Part shown: positions 12,085 to 27,000 of the stretch, one piece after another | How the letters are laid out: every line of letters starts with the position of its first letter | How positions within the stretch are numbered: the first letter of the stretch is position 1 | Source of the DNA: Achatina immaculata | Lineage: Eukaryota > Mollusca > Gastropoda > Stylommatophora > Achatinidae | DNA length: 64,000 bases | Reading direction: 5' to 3' | Assembly (NCBI GenBank): GCA_009760885.1 | Contig: CM019709.1 | Location: 34,930,126-34,994,125 of the forward strand | Position numbers and translations under genes: made by a program | Notes under the pieces: generated by a model | The model's input: the letters and a program-made list of their open reading frames with translations, nothing else | Databases searched by the model: none | Told to the model about the DNA's origin: nothing

Positions 12085-15000
12085 GTGCCATCTAGTTTTC
12101 CAGTCTGGAATAAAGTTCTAACATTCCACGTTGCTATTTTGAACTTGTTAGTTTTGCCACCAGTAGCTTGATGACGATTCGGCCTCACTCGTAGCTCGTG
12201 AGCTGCCCTACCAGACGAGGGTGTTCCAGAGGAACATCCATTAACGTTGTTCATGACAAATCTATTACTCTGACTAAGCATACTTGTTCTTGGGAGCTAC
12301 AACAGTGGTTTCCCGTTGCCTTCTGTCGGTTTGTGTACGGACTCTCCGCTAGCCTTTGGACTCCTTGTCCTACCCACAAGGTAGCGGGAGCGAGAGGTTT
12401 TAAGGCGCCTCTTACCCGCCTGGTACTCCTTTCACTGAGCACATGAGGCACCTCTTAGGAGTTTTATGACTAGTTAAGGGAAATGATTTCAAGCATAAAA
12501 TATGTAATGAGTCATGATATGTAATAAGGGAATGTAAGAAAGGGCAGACAAACTGATTAGACGACCTAAGGAGCACAAAATGGAGAAGCAAGACCATCAG
12601 CATATATCAGTACAGCAATTACAGAATGAAAAAATAGCAAAAACTGACTCAACATTTTCAAATAATGCTTCATCTTCTGTGTATAGTTTCATACACTTTG
12701 ACATGTGAACGGGGAGAAGGGATTGCCTCTGTGAATTTCATCATAAGCAGGAGTTATTTATGTACGATTCACAGTTTTCCATCCCTGTTCTTTTTCTCGT
12801 GGCCAGATTTTTGGGATCTTAGGTCTTTGTTGAGAGTGCAAGATGTGTTCATGTTTCTAGATACCAATTTGGCATATGCAGAGTGGGGTTTGGAGGACCG
12901 GCTAGCGTAGTGGTTAGAGCACTTGTCTAGCAATCAAATGATCGAGGGTTCGAATCACCAGGTGCGGGATTTTTTTTCTGACCAATGCGGCCCCGAGGTC
13001 GACCATTCATTCATTCATTTGCGTGTTCCTTGTGGAACTTTGCCTCCCAAACAGCACTCCTTAGGCCTCTCGGTTGTGAGCAAGATGGCCTGCTGCTGCT
13101 GCTGCATCCATTTGCAGATCGTCAACGATGTCTTGCAGCCATCTTCGTTTTGGTCTTCCTCTTTTTCTTTTTCCCATTATGTATCCTTCCAATATGGTCT
13201 TCTCTAAATTATCATGACGTTTAATGTGTCCAAAATATTTAAGTTTTCTCTCTTTAATCTTCTTTACTAACCAGCCTTCTTCAATATTAAGTTTTGTAGT
13301 ATGGATATATTTGTTCTTTTTTTGTGTCCACGATATTTGGAGAACTTTTCTGTAGCATTTACATTCAAAGCATTTATGTGTTTCTCAGCTGTTTTGTTAA
13401 GTGTCCAGGTCATATGTTGCGATGGGAAAGATGCACGCCCTTAAAAATCATCTGATTTCAATATTGATACTGTACATAATGGGAAAAAAGAAAGAAAGGA
13501 AGACCAAGACGAAGATGGCTGCAAGACTGTCTTCTCTACATGCTCATGACGTTTAATGTGTTCAAAATATTTAAAGTTTTCTCTTTTGAATCCTCTTTCC
13601 TAGCCAAACTTCTTCAATATTAAGTTATTGTAGTATGGATATATGTGTTCTTTTACTCAATCCACTATGATCCATATTGGCTGATATTCTATATTTATAG
13701 AGACAGTTTTCTTGCTGTGGTGAGTACTTATTTTTACAGCTGAATTGACTTGGGTGAGTGCTGCAAGAACAGACGTGCATAGCTTCAGTTGACCAGCATT
13801 GTTGCTGCTGATTTGACACCACCAGCGCACTCTTGCAAATGCTGAAGAAGATGAAGTGGCAGTCACGGAGGACAATATCTCACCCATGAGATATTAATGT
13901 CTTAGATGCTACATTTCCAAACCATCACAGGGTTGGCTATTGTGAATGTAAGCTCACAGGTGAAGAAAGATAAGAAATATTTCTGCTATTGACAACTCAT
14001 TAGTTCTGTGTCATATCCTTGTTTATATTTTGATAGAGATAGTTAAATGGGTTATTTGACTAAAGCAACTTGTACTGAAAGCAAGGATTTGACTGGGACC
14101 AGTAAAAAGAAAGATAGACATTCAACTAGGGTCAGCTACATTAGAAGCTGGGCCTTATAATTATGCTCCTTGAGCATGGAGTAAATCAGTCAATAGTGAA
14201 CTGCTTTCTAAGGGAAAAAAGGCTGTAAGCTGAAAACCACTCGTTAGGATATGTCCACATGCAAGGTAATGAACATCAGAGAACACTGGACATGCACATG
14301 TCAATGCATGAAGGGCCAGGCAGATATTCAAAAGCCCTTGTAGAATTCAACAACAGTTAAAAATGAATACAAAATAAAATCAGTTAAAACATCTTTAAAA
14401 AAACAGTCAAAGAAAGTCACCTGCTCTCCTCCTGACCTCACTCACTCTGTCTTCCGTCTGCCGGAGAGTGTAGGCCATCATATCTCTGGTGCATTTCTTA
14501 ACATCAGCATCGATACTTCCTGGCTGTCTTTGGGCCCACAAGGACACTTCTTCTCGGTCTCTAACACTTCTTTCATGCAAGACTGACATTGCTCGCTTGG
14601 TTTTCTCAACCATTCCAATAATACAGTTCAGCATCTGTAGAACACATTAACGCTAACAATACAAAACAGAATAATAAAGTTTATGAACCAAGCAATACAA
14701 AAAGTATCATTAAAAACATTAAATGCATACAAGGAACAAATGATGAATATTTTATTTCATATTTTAAACTATTAAGAAGGAACCATTTGCAAAAAATTTC
14801 CATAGATACCACTGAAAAAGAATTAATGGAGATCCATAAAGCTCTAAAGAGGACAAAGTTAAGAGAAGCCAGTTTAGTGGACATAAAATCCCTTGATGAG
14901 GTTGAAAGACTCGCTGAGAACAGGAAAACTTGGCAAACAACTATGCGAGCCCTATGTAATGTTTAACGGCACGGGAAGGATGTAAGATGTAAGATAACAT

Positions 15001-18000
15001 TTTTGTCGATAAAGTCTTGTCTTGTCTCTTTCCTCATATACCTTCCATTGTTGCGGTGACAAATTAACGTCTTGACAGAGCTCGGTCATTTGCTTAATAA
15101 TATAACGGCATATTCAAGGTTTCCGAAGTTTCCTCCTTTTACCCCTTGCATGGGTGGCCTCCCCCTCTGTTTCCTGCGGTTCTTAGCATGAATGTTTTCT
15201 CTGGTAGTAGTTATGTAACCTGGAGAAACCATTTCACTTGTAGTTTTTTGATGTAATGTAATACTGGTGTTACTCCAGAAACATGTAAGTTTTCTAAAGA
15301 ACAATGCCCCCAGTGTTAAGTCCTGCATCTTCACTGCCAGTTTTTTCCCTTTTTTTATTCTTTTCTAATTTTCTTCTGTAACTGCCTTATTTCACTTTTC
15401 TCCATGGATTCAGCAGAAGAATATCCTCACTGTATTATCTGTAGGATTTTCTTACTCTGTGACTCGCTCAACTAATCCCACGTCTAGAATGATCTTGTGG
15501 TATATTAGCCTCAGGTCATGGCATATCCACATTGTGACATTAGCATGGCTACTTCATGTCACTGAATTCTTCACTGCGTGCTACTGGTACACCCATCTTA
15601 TGTGGTTTGGTATGCCATATCTTGTCCACTGATTTATCCATGTGTCTTGTTCCACATTCATAACTCCACCTTGTTTCCCTTTCATAACTCCAGCTTGTTT
15701 CCCTTTCATAACTCCTACTTGTTCCACTTTCATAACTCCACCTTGTTTCCCTTTCATAACTCCTACTTGTTCCACTTTCATAACTCCACCTTGTTTCCCT
15801 TTCATAACTCCTACTTGTTCCACTTTCATAACTCCACCTTGTTTCCCTTTCATAACTCCTACTTGTTCCACTTTCATAACTCCACCTTGTTTCCCTTTCA
15901 TAACTCCTACTTGTTCCACTTTCATAACTCCACCTTGTTTCCCTTTCATAACTCCTACCTGTTCCACTTTCATAACTCCACCTTGTTTCCCTTTCAAACA
16001 AAGGACATGCAAATGAATGAATAAAAAGACCATCAGGCAGAATCCAGGGCAATAACAGCTTCATTTGCTGGTTTCTGTTACTTGGATATCATTTAGTCCC
16101 TTGTGTACATCTCGAAAGTTATGTGACATTTACAAAATATAATTTGACACATATAGCTGTGGGGCTGCTGCAGGGGAGCCTGGACAAGAATGTGGACTTT
16201 ATCTTTCTCATCAAATTTCTGATTTAACACGACCAAGAACTTGAACACCAAAGAAGAAGAAGAAGAAGCTAGATAAATGTATTAAATTAATACACAGGAC
16301 TAAAAAAAAGAGGTCGACCACGTGAAACGCTAAAGAGGACATTGTTAATTAAGAGAGGCCAAATTAGTAGACATAAAATCCTTTGATGAGCTTGAAAAGC
16401 TCGCCGCAAACAGGAAAACTTGCAGAACTACCATGCGAGCCCCATGTCATGTTTAACGGCACGGGAAGGATGTAAGGTATAAGGGATAACTACTGCATTT
16501 GATTTTTATATGGACAGTAATTGTTGTTCGTCCATCGTCTTCGATGATGACCATAGATTCATCTTAGTCAATGTTAGGAGAGGTGTGTCCGTGCGTGACC
16601 AACTAGCCCTATGCGAGCTCTAAAAGTTTTGCCACACACGGAACATGTATGTCCAGATTCAGTTGTGGGTGCTTGTGCTGCCTTGGCGTTTCGTACTGCG
16701 CGTTTGTGCTGGGCACTTTCAGTTCTTGAGAGCTCTCTGAGCACCCAGGGTGGTTAAAGCCCTCCATGATGGGGGGACTTGTGTCTATCCCGAAAGCTTT
16801 GAATGAGGTTTTGAGCGTATTCTTGTAACGCTTTTTTTGCCCTCCAGCTTTCCCATTTTCCGTTCAGTAGTTCCCCACAAAGGACAGTAATTACTAATAA
16901 ACGAATAAACTAAATAACTTTAGTTTCACAACTGCGCCACAAAGCTATCACACAAGACTGGAATGTCACAATCGGATTGAATGATACATTTTGTATAGTA
17001 TACATAAGGGTTAGGATTATACTGTACAAAACTTACAGTTTCCACATGCCTCCAGTCATCATCCAGCCTCTCCACAAGATCACATGATTCGGGGGATCTA
17101 AAACCTGTGAAATTAACACACGACAAACATTGTAAAGGATCTGTTGTACAGAAACAAAACACAGTTTGTACAAGGTGCTAGGTTGTGAAGACGCTGTTCT
17201 ATTAGGCATTCGGCGACCCATAGCTGATATGCCAGCGTCAGGGTTAGTGAACCACACCTGACCAAGACCCTGTCCCACATCTCCGTTGGTACTCCTAGTA
17301 ACAGACCTAGCCTGGTTAACGTGGCAGGGATCGCCATAGTCCCCATGGTGGTGGAGTCTGCTAAAGAAGCATTGCACATACCCTGATTTACTTCGGGACT
17401 GAAAAAGTAGCTGCCATAACCCTCTCCCACGCCGATACGATGATGTGCCTTGCCTCAGCAACTCTACAGATTCGGCTGCGAAGAACAACAGCTCGCAGTT
17501 ACAGGGAGATTGCACAACCAACCAACCAACCAACCAACCAACCAACCAACCAACCAACCACAGCACTGTAAATTAGAGAGGCCAGCAGCTGTCCTCGATA
17601 CCTTCATTTTCCCCATTTTCATGAGGTTCAGCTGACCCGATGCCACTTGGTCCTTGAACTCATATCCTTTCTTGCTTCAGTGCCAAATCAAACCAAGGAC
17701 CTTGTAGTCGCCTTGAGAGTGCACTAACCACTACGTAACTATAGCACTTCTCCCTTTCTTCTTACATCCTTCCCGTGCCATTAAACGTCACATTGGTAGT
17801 TCGCCATGTTTTCCGGTCTTCGGCGAGTCTTTCAACCTCATCAAGTTAATCTCTTACGCCATTCAAATGTGATGAGTCTAAAGTGGATTTCATGTCCAGG
17901 CCATGTAGGGGTACATGGAAATGTGGGGGTACATGGAAATGTGGGGGTACATGGAAATGAAATGGCGGATCAACCTGCTGAACAGTCTAAAATAAAAGGC

Positions 18001-21000
18001 AAGCAGAGAATGGACTTGTACTAACTCCCTGTAACTGCGAGCTGTTATTCTGTGCAGCCGATGCTGTAGAGATGGTGAGGCACAGCACTGTATCGGCGTG
18101 GGAGCGGATTACGACGGGTACTTTTTCAGCCTCGGACCTTGAAGAACAGACCTGTCGGCAAGCAAAGGATACCTGTGTACACAGTAATCTCTAATGCATC
18201 TGCCAGTCTGAAGTAGACCAGAGGTCTTTCCCAGACCACCATAGGAAGGTGATTTCAGATCTTGACCAGTTCTGGATCACTGGGCTGACCAACTGAAGCA
18301 TCTTCCAGCAAAGATATTCATGCTTCTGCCTGCCCCCCCCCCAAAAAAAAAAGCTGAAACACGAGAATGGAGCTCAGTACTGTATGGTCAGAACTCGGAA
18401 AACAAAATCATAAACAAAACACTTTTAGACGAGAGAGAAAGAGAAATGACAAGATGGTACTTGAACCACAGAGACTTGGTAGAACAAGCAGCAACGTAGC
18501 CACGAGAGAACAGCGCACTAATCAACTTAGCTATCTCACAAAAAAGGTGCTGGATAGCCAAGCCATCAGTGGCTGTCTGGTCGAAAACCGGAAAGGGAAA
18601 CGAGGTCATGACACAGAAATTTCGTCGCTTAGGTTCAGTCTCCCACAGATACCACATTTTTTGAGACGCAAACATACACACATGATCTCCTGCAAATGTC
18701 TAGTTTTACTCAATCTATACTGGAGGGGGGGGGTGGTTACATCAAATGACCAATTGGGGAAATTTCATAAAGTGGAATGGGATGGTTGTCACATTTAAAT
18801 GCATCATAAAAGCAAAGCTGATGTGCAGTAAGAGATATTATACATTAGTTTAAACAGGAAAAGTTGTGTATTGTTTTTCTAATAAAATTGTTAATATGTT
18901 TTAGTACAGAACAGAAAAAAGAGCTAAGATCTGAGAAGAAAGAATGAAAAATGAAGAAATACAACGATTTTCTTACTTATCCCTCAAGTTAATTCCCAAT
19001 ATATAAAAAAAATGAATATAATTTTACACAAACACCATTTCCTCAATGGAAACTATTAATCAATCAAGTGCCGTGCCTTGTGACGTAGGCGATCATTTCT
19101 CTTCACAATTCCCTGTCTTTAGACTTGATTATGAGATCCGCCGGTGACTTTCTTCATAGCCACACTGACAGCCTATCCAGTAACTTCTCTCTCTGTCCTC
19201 CTCTGTCTCTTCTTCCCTAAATGTTTCCAGTTGCCACAATGTGTTCCAATTTCCTATTCTCAGAAAATGTCCTACAAATCTCGCTTGTCCGCCTCTGATC
19301 TTTGCTGTGATTTGTCTTTTAACTCCAGCCTCTCTTAAGACTTCTTCGTTGGTTTTCTTAGCTGTCCATGGTACCTTCAACATCCTTCTTATGAACCACA
19401 TTTCCATGGCCTCCATTTCTCGCTGTACTCTCTTATTCATGGACCATGCTTCACATCCATAAAACAAAATTGGCTCGATGTAACATTTAAGTACTCGGAA
19501 TCTTGTTTCCACTGATATGGATCTGTTGCACAAGATGTTTCTCATTTTCTGGAACGCTGACTTGGCCTGAGCACGTCTGCATTTTACTTCATTGTGACAT
19601 TTCCCGTCAGCTGTTGTAATTGTTCCTAAGTACTTGAATCTATCAACTTGTTTCAGTTCTGTGCCATCGATGGTAATGTTATATTTTGGTGGTATTCTTT
19701 TCTTTGAGATGACCATCACTTCAGTCTTCTTTTTGTTCAGGCTGAGATCTTTATTTTTACTTTCATGAACCACGATGTCCAGAAGAGTCTGTAGCTCCCC
19801 TTCACTTTTAACAATCAGAGCTGTGTCGTCTGCATATCTTAAGTTGTTAAAGTTGTACCCAAGAACTGATACTCCTGGCAAGCTCTATATATTTCTTATT
19901 ATGTTTTCGCTGTACAAGGAAAAGAGATCAGGAGATAGAACACATCCTTGTCTCACTCCCAATTTTATGTCTTGGAATGCTCCTGTTTGGTTCTCACTCT
20001 TCATTGCTGCGGATTGCTGTCAGTATATGTTTTTGATGAGTTTCAGATCTTTCCCATCTGTGTTGATGTCTTCCAGTATTCTTATCATTTCTGTGTGTCT
20101 CACTTTATCGAATGCTTTACAGTAGTCTATGAATCATAAGTATAGGCCCGTCTTTACTTCTATTGACCTTTCCATCAATATTCTCATTATATATGGCATT
20201 ACTTGTGCTTTTTCCTTCGACGAAGCCGCACTGTTCTTCAGCGGTTTCTGGTTTTATTTTGCCCCTGACTCTTCTCATGACAATACGAAGCAGGATTTTG
20301 GTAACATGGCTCATAAGATAGATGGTTCGATGGTCTTCACATTCAACTGCACCTTGTTTCTTTGGTAGGGCAATGAAAGGTCTGATGGGACATAGTTACT
20401 GTTATAGATGTCATTCAACAATCTGGTAATTATTTCTATGCCAAGCTCTCCTAATGCTTCCAATTCCTCCTTGGTGATTTTATCTGTCCTGGTGCTTTGT
20501 TGTTCTTCATGTGTTTGATGACTTCTTCCACTTCTGCTTTTAATATGGGAGGCCCGTCATTATTGTTTCGTATATCTATTTCACCTTTTTTGTCCTCATA
20601 GAGTTCTCTAATATACTCGCACCATCGTGCCATTATTTCATCTTTGTCCATTATTGTATGCCCCTCCTTTGACTCCAGGCAACTGGAAAATATACATTTA
20701 TTATTTATTTACAATAAACTGAAAACAACGAGCAGGCAGATAATATTTACATGAAAACACAAGTGGGCAGTGGCTATAAGGTTAGAAAAAACAAACTTCA
20801 AAAGAGTTAAATTTTAACACAAAATAACACTGAATACAATCTCCAGCACGCCACGTGGTCAGTTTTGACAAAGGAAGGAAATAGGACAACACGGCCTGCC
20901 AGGTTTTAAGGCATAGTGAGGTTAAATTCAAAATTACAAACCAACGCTCGATCGTAATCTGAGGAATAACCCATCGACGCAATGAACGTCGACTGGCCTG

Positions 21001-24000
21001 TTATGAGTCTCTTTCTGTTACTCTACCATGCGAAAGTCTCGTTGCTTCCTACTTGTAAAAATCTGTAGAAGCATGAACATACCATCGAAGTAATGAAACA
21101 ACGAAAACTGATTACACAAAAGTGCCATTACAATGTTGTAATAAAAAGGCAACTTACTGTAACCAGACAAATGTCTCTCCCTGACTCTTTCTGCCGCCCC
21201 GTCTCGCTCCATATGTTCCCTCTCCCTCTCTCTCATCTCCTTGCACTTGCTGACGTCCTCGAGTCTGATGGGCCCTCCAACGGAGAAAGTGAAGGCGGAA
21301 CTTGGGCTAGTTCTGCTGCTGGATAACGGACTTAATGGATAGTTTCCGTGATGCCGCTTCGATGGATTGTGAGGTTCAAAGTGATTCTCCAGTCCATTAT
21401 CTTTCATTCTGCTAAAGAGTTATTAAGCACTGGAGAAAGACTGCATAGCTACAAGGGTATAATAAATTTAACATTTCAGAAAGACTGCATAGCTAATAGG
21501 GTATAATAAATTTAACATTTCAGAAAGACTGCATAGCTACTAGGGTATGAGGAAGAGATTTAACATTTCAAAGAGACTACATGGCTACAAGGGTATAAGG
21601 AAGAGATTTAGCATTTCAAAGAGACTACATGGCTACAAGGGTATAAGGAAGAGATTTAGCATTTCAGAAACACTGCACGGCTACAAGGGTATAATAAATT
21701 TAGCATTTCAGAAAGACTACATAGCTACAAGGGTATAATAAATTTAGCATTTCAGAAAGACTGCATAGCTACAAGGGTATAATAAATTTAGCATTTTAGA
21801 AAGACTGTATGTCTACAAGGGTATAAGAAATAATATAAAAGGTAACAAAAATAACAATAACATTATTTCTTGACAAAGAAAAGCACAAAAAAGCAAAAAA
21901 AAAAATGCTGAGACTTAAATCCTGCGCAATGCTCCGAATGACTGACGACTCACTACCAAAAATAGCACTAAGATGGAAACTACAGGGCAAAATAAGTAAG
22001 AGTAGACCAAAAGAGACATGGAGAAGAACAACAGAGAGGATGTTGAGCAATAGAGGGCACACCTGAGCAAAAAAGCGGACAAAAAAAGACAAAAGACAGG
22101 CATTTGTGGAAAACCCTTGCGGAAGCCCCATGTGCCATTGGCACTTAAGGTTCAGAGAGAGAAAGGGAGAGAGAGAGAGAGGTGAGACCAGGGAGTACAG
22201 TTTTAAAGATAAGAGTTATCGTGTTGATTGTAATGGTAATAGACTACTGGTAAGATTTACAATGATACATATAATCTTCCCTTTCCACTTGTGGGGTTGC
22301 ATTCTGTTTTTATTTTTTATCTGTTTTTTTTTCCATTAACCATATTTTTGTATCTTAAGTGTCTGGAGCTCCAAGACCCTTTCTTATGAAATACGATCAC
22401 TGTCTTCATTTCATTGGGTGCACCAGTTATATCTCCCGCTGTAACTATAACAGTCTGTTTTGAAGCCAGCTGACTTTTTTGTTGTTAACAAAATGATATT
22501 CTGGTACTTTTATATGAATATGGGGTACTGAGTGGCGAAGTGGTTTGTGCAATAGCCTCTCATGACACAAAATTCGGTGGTTCATACCTGACCAGAGATG
22601 TACCAATCACCGACAGAAATCACATGGTTTGAACTCGCAATTCACCTACACCTAGCATTCCCTTCTCCCACAGTCATATTTCCTCTGCACTAAGTTCCAT
22701 TCTTTTCTCACTTATAACACATAGTTCAGAACCTCCTCACAGCATCAGATTTCAACGCCTCTACTCCTCCAGCTATAATAATATATTTCACCTTCTCCCC
22801 GCTAGATTACCATTGTATCACTCTCTCCCCTTTCCGCGTCCCCACCTCCCCCCTTTTCGACCCATCTATCACACATCAGTCTCCATTTAAACATTCTCTA
22901 CACTCCACCATGCGCACTTCTGAACACAACCTCTTACAAGTAACAGCTTCTTACAAATCACAGCTAAATGCTCCATTCATTTTATTATATTCTTTTCTTT
23001 TTCATTTCTATTTTTTACATAGTAAAGTAAGATAAAGGTAATCCTGTCATGCCTTAGAGGCACATAGGGATATGGTGGTAGAGCCCATATTTTCCTTGAC
23101 CTGTCAGCACACTACAGGGTGATATGGTTAGTATCACGCCTGGCAGCCTTTTCCTTCCCCAACTCCAGAAGAAGTCGGGTACCCATTTCTACAGCTGGGT
23201 GACTGGGGTGCCACCGGCCGGATTCGAACCCCCGACCTTCGCCATGAGAGACCAATGTACTAACCACTTCGCCACTCAAAATATTATTTTATTTTTTATC
23301 TTCTCTATTTATTCGTCCTGTGTGTTTTTGCATGATTAAGGCCCATATCGAAATGTCACAACTGTGTGTTCGTTAATTAATAAAGCTGTTCATTCTCCCC
23401 CTCCCCCCAGTTTACAGAGCTGTAGAAAGGTGGATGTGGCCTCTGGAGATGGGAAAGGAAAGATGGCCAGGCGGTGTGGTGATCACATCGCCCTTTAGTG
23501 TGCTGACAGGTCAAGGAAAATATGGACATATCCCATATCCCCAAGCATTCTCCGTGCCAAAAAATACGGCTAAAGAGCAAAGAAATAGACATATAAATAT
23601 GATGTAAATCTAACTATGAACAACTCAAGTAAGGGACAATATTCCGAGGGCAGAAGAGATTACATTTTCAGAGAAAGGAGGATTATAAGAGGTGCGTTCA
23701 TTCATCGAGAGATTGATCATGCTACTTCATTTTGAGCTTTCCTTTGTCATCAGTGACGGAGTGCCCATTAACCTGACCAGGCTTAAAGCTAGGGGCCCGA
23801 AAAGACAGGGGACGGCTACAAAGGGAAAAGAAAGCTTCTGTAAATACAAATTATTGTTTTCATGTGACATTTATTTGTAAACCATTATTGCCGTATTTTG
23901 CACTTTATGAACAAATAAGGAAGTTGTGGAGAGGAACATATAGAAGTACAGAAATAAGATTTTTAAGGGTATGCATCTTTTCCATCGCAACATATACATG

Positions 24001-27000
24001 TGAGACCTAGACACTTAACAAAACAGCTGAGAAACACATAAATGTATTTGAAAGTAAATGCTATAGAAGATTCATTCAAATATCATGGACAAAGAAAAGA
24101 AAACAAATATATCCATACTACAAGAACTTAATATCGAAGAAGGTTGGCTAGTAAAGAAGATTAAACAAAGACAACTTACAATATTTTGGACATATTCAAC
24201 GTCGTGAAAATTTAGAGAAGATAGTCTTGGAAGGGTACATAATGGGAAAAAGAAAGAGAGGAAGACCAAGGCGAAGATGGTTGCAAGACATCGTTGACGA
24301 TCTGCGAATGAGGCATCAGCATAAGAGTATCTTGCTTACAGCCGAGAGGCCCACAATAGTGCTTGTTAGGGAGGAAAACTTACACAAGGGACATGCAAAT
24401 GAATGAATGATTCTGAGCACTTTATGCTATCTAACCGACAATGAAATATCTGCTGTTTTTTTTTTCTGGCCGGGCCAATACAAAGTCATATAGTAATAGC
24501 CGAGATCACAACTCAGGCTTTGTATCCGTAGATAGAAGGCATAAGTTAGAAGTGGGCGGGGGCTATAAATAAGTTAAGTAACTTGGAGGTCACCCTACTT
24601 TTCTGGGGAACACCTCTTCCCGTTCTCGTTTTTCTCAGGCGGGGGCTATAAATAAATTAAGTAACTTGGAGGTCACCCTACCTTTCTGGGGAACACCTCT
24701 TCCCGTTCTCGTTTATCTCAGGCAAGGCTGATCCGTGTATCTCTAGGGGCGAGTGTGCTGGGTCAAAGAGGATGCGCTCGTTCTGTATAAGGAACTGCTG
24801 GGGCGACTGTTTGGCCAGGCGAGCACAGTGGAGCAGTTCTCTCTGCAGCAGAGGCAAACTGGCCTGTGAAGATAACGTACAGATGTTACAAATCTACTAA
24901 ATCCTTATTATTTTTTTTTGGAGAATTTTTCGCTTGAATAGTATCAATATTTGTTACTCAGTCTATGCACTGTAGTGCAAGATTCGTGGTGGTGTAGCGG
25001 ATAGTACACTCGCATGCTGATCAGAAGGTTCTTCGTTTAATTGTGCAGTCGGATGGAGCACTTTTTTTTTTTCGGACCGACCAGCCCCAAAATATATGGG
25101 TACCTGAGGCTTCCCCCTGGGACAGCAAGGACAGCAAGGACAGGTGCTGGTAGCCATACCTTAAAATGCTGCAGTGATCTAGAAATGTGAAGGCACTGAC
25201 ACTTCACACGCCTAGGGCATGCCACGAGACTTAGATAGGAGGCCCGATTAGTTACCGAAACTATATATACATTATTTAGCAAGATTTCGTAATGAAACTA
25301 TATATACATTATTTAGCGAGATTTGGTACTGAAACTATATATACATTATGTAGCAAGATTTGGTACTGAAACTATACATTATTTAGCGAGATTTGGTACT
25401 GAAACTATACATTATTTAGCAAGATTTCGTACTGAAACTATACATTATTTAGCAAGATTTCGTACTGAAACTATATATACATTATTTAGCAAGATTTCGT
25501 ACTGAAACTATATATACATTATTTAGCAAGATTTCGTACTGAAACTATACATTATTTAGCAAGATTTCGTACTGAAACTATACATTATTTAGCGAGAGTT
25601 GGTACTGGAATTATACATTATTTAGCAAGATTTGGTACTGAAACTATACATTATTTAGCGAGATTTGGTACTGGAACTATACATTATTTAGCAAGATTTG
25701 GTACTGAAACTATACATTATTTAGCAAGATTTGGTACTGGAACTATACATTATATAGCAAGATTTGGTACTGGAACTATACATTATATAGCAAGATTTGG
25801 TACTGGAACTATACCTTATATAGCATGATTTGGTACTGGTTCTCTGCGATATAATGCTAAATTAATTACTGAAACTTTACATTATTTGCAAGGCATTCTA
25901 AATAAACTGAGTGAAAACAAAACTTTTCATCTACCCAGAAAAATTCTTCTTATATCTTATATCCTTCCCGTGCTTTTAAATGTCACATAGGACTCGCATG
26001 GTAGTTCTCCAAGTTTTCCTATTTTCGGCGAGCTTTCCAGTCTCATCAAGGGAATTTATGGCTCCTAAACTGGCCCATGCGAGTCATGCCCAGATTCTAA
26101 GCCAATCCATGATTTTAAATTACAGACCATCCTAACAGTTTCTTTCTATCGAAACTTCACAAACATTTTTTTTTCCTGGCACAGCATGAAAATACAGGAG
26201 CGAAAGGGTTAAGAAATGACAGAGCTAGAAATAGAACACATTCTTACCTTGAGGAATGGAATTACAAACGGTCGAAGTGGAAAATTTGTTGCTTCCTGAA
26301 GCTTTGTGTGGAACTCTTCAATAGACTGGTGAGAGTTCTGTGGAGACATTAAAAGAAAAAGAAAAGAATTGTAAGTGGAGATTCTGTTAAAACACGATGT
26401 TTCGACAGGTGAGAATTTACGACATTATGTGATATGAGAGTGAGATGAGTGTGTCAGCAACGAAATATGTGATGTGATATGATAAATCTCGTGATAACAG
26501 GATAACTTAAGCTGTAACTTGGCAACTGTTTGTTGTGAAAGGGTAAATACACTAGTATTTAGATCGGCCAGCGACCGACGTTTGTGTACTGGATTTGCAT
26601 CCAACCTATGCTGGGTGCTTTACAGCCGATCCATCCATCCATCCATCCATCTATCCATCCATCCATCCATCCATCCATCCATCCATCCATCCATCCATCC
26701 ATCCATCCATCCATCCTCCGTCCCTCCGTTCGTCCGTCTGCCTAGTTGCCTTCTGTCTGCCTGACACATGAGAGTCAAATTCTTTTCCTCTTTAAACATA
26801 AACATTGCATCAATCATTCAATCTTCATCTCGAATTTTCTTTCTTTCTTTTCTTTCTTTTCTTTTCTTTCTTTTTTCTTTTTTTTCTTTTCCTTCTATCA
26901 CAGATAGAGTCTTATCTTTATACACGTAGTCAGACATATTATCTTTCTACACATAGCCAGACACATTATCTTTATACACTTGGTCAGAAACATTATCTCT

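Noticed and set aside
12900..12975. tRNA gene candidate with A and B boxes (also at 44758 and 63293)
   Set aside because: The boxes belong to SINE heads: the body continues with SINE sequence, arms do not pair well, and several copies are diverged.
15549..16064. A 171-codon minus frame with [16 protein letters not shown] repeats
   Set aside because: Translation of the 24-bp minisatellite; all frames on both strands are open for the same reason.
17033..17566. A 177-codon minus frame covering the CBFA2T exon at 17037-17104
   Set aside because: Most of it is repeat R1 in the wrong frame; neighbouring exon phases require the frame ending DDDWRHVET.
18367..18798. A 143-codon plus ORF in an intron
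   Set aside because: No recognisable domain, an opposing ORF of similar length overlaps it, and no splice or start context stands out.
19129..19881. A 250-codon RT frame as a host gene
   Set aside because: LINE group D fragment: YADD RT core with the usual C-terminal motifs, lacking endonuclease and with shifted upstream frames.
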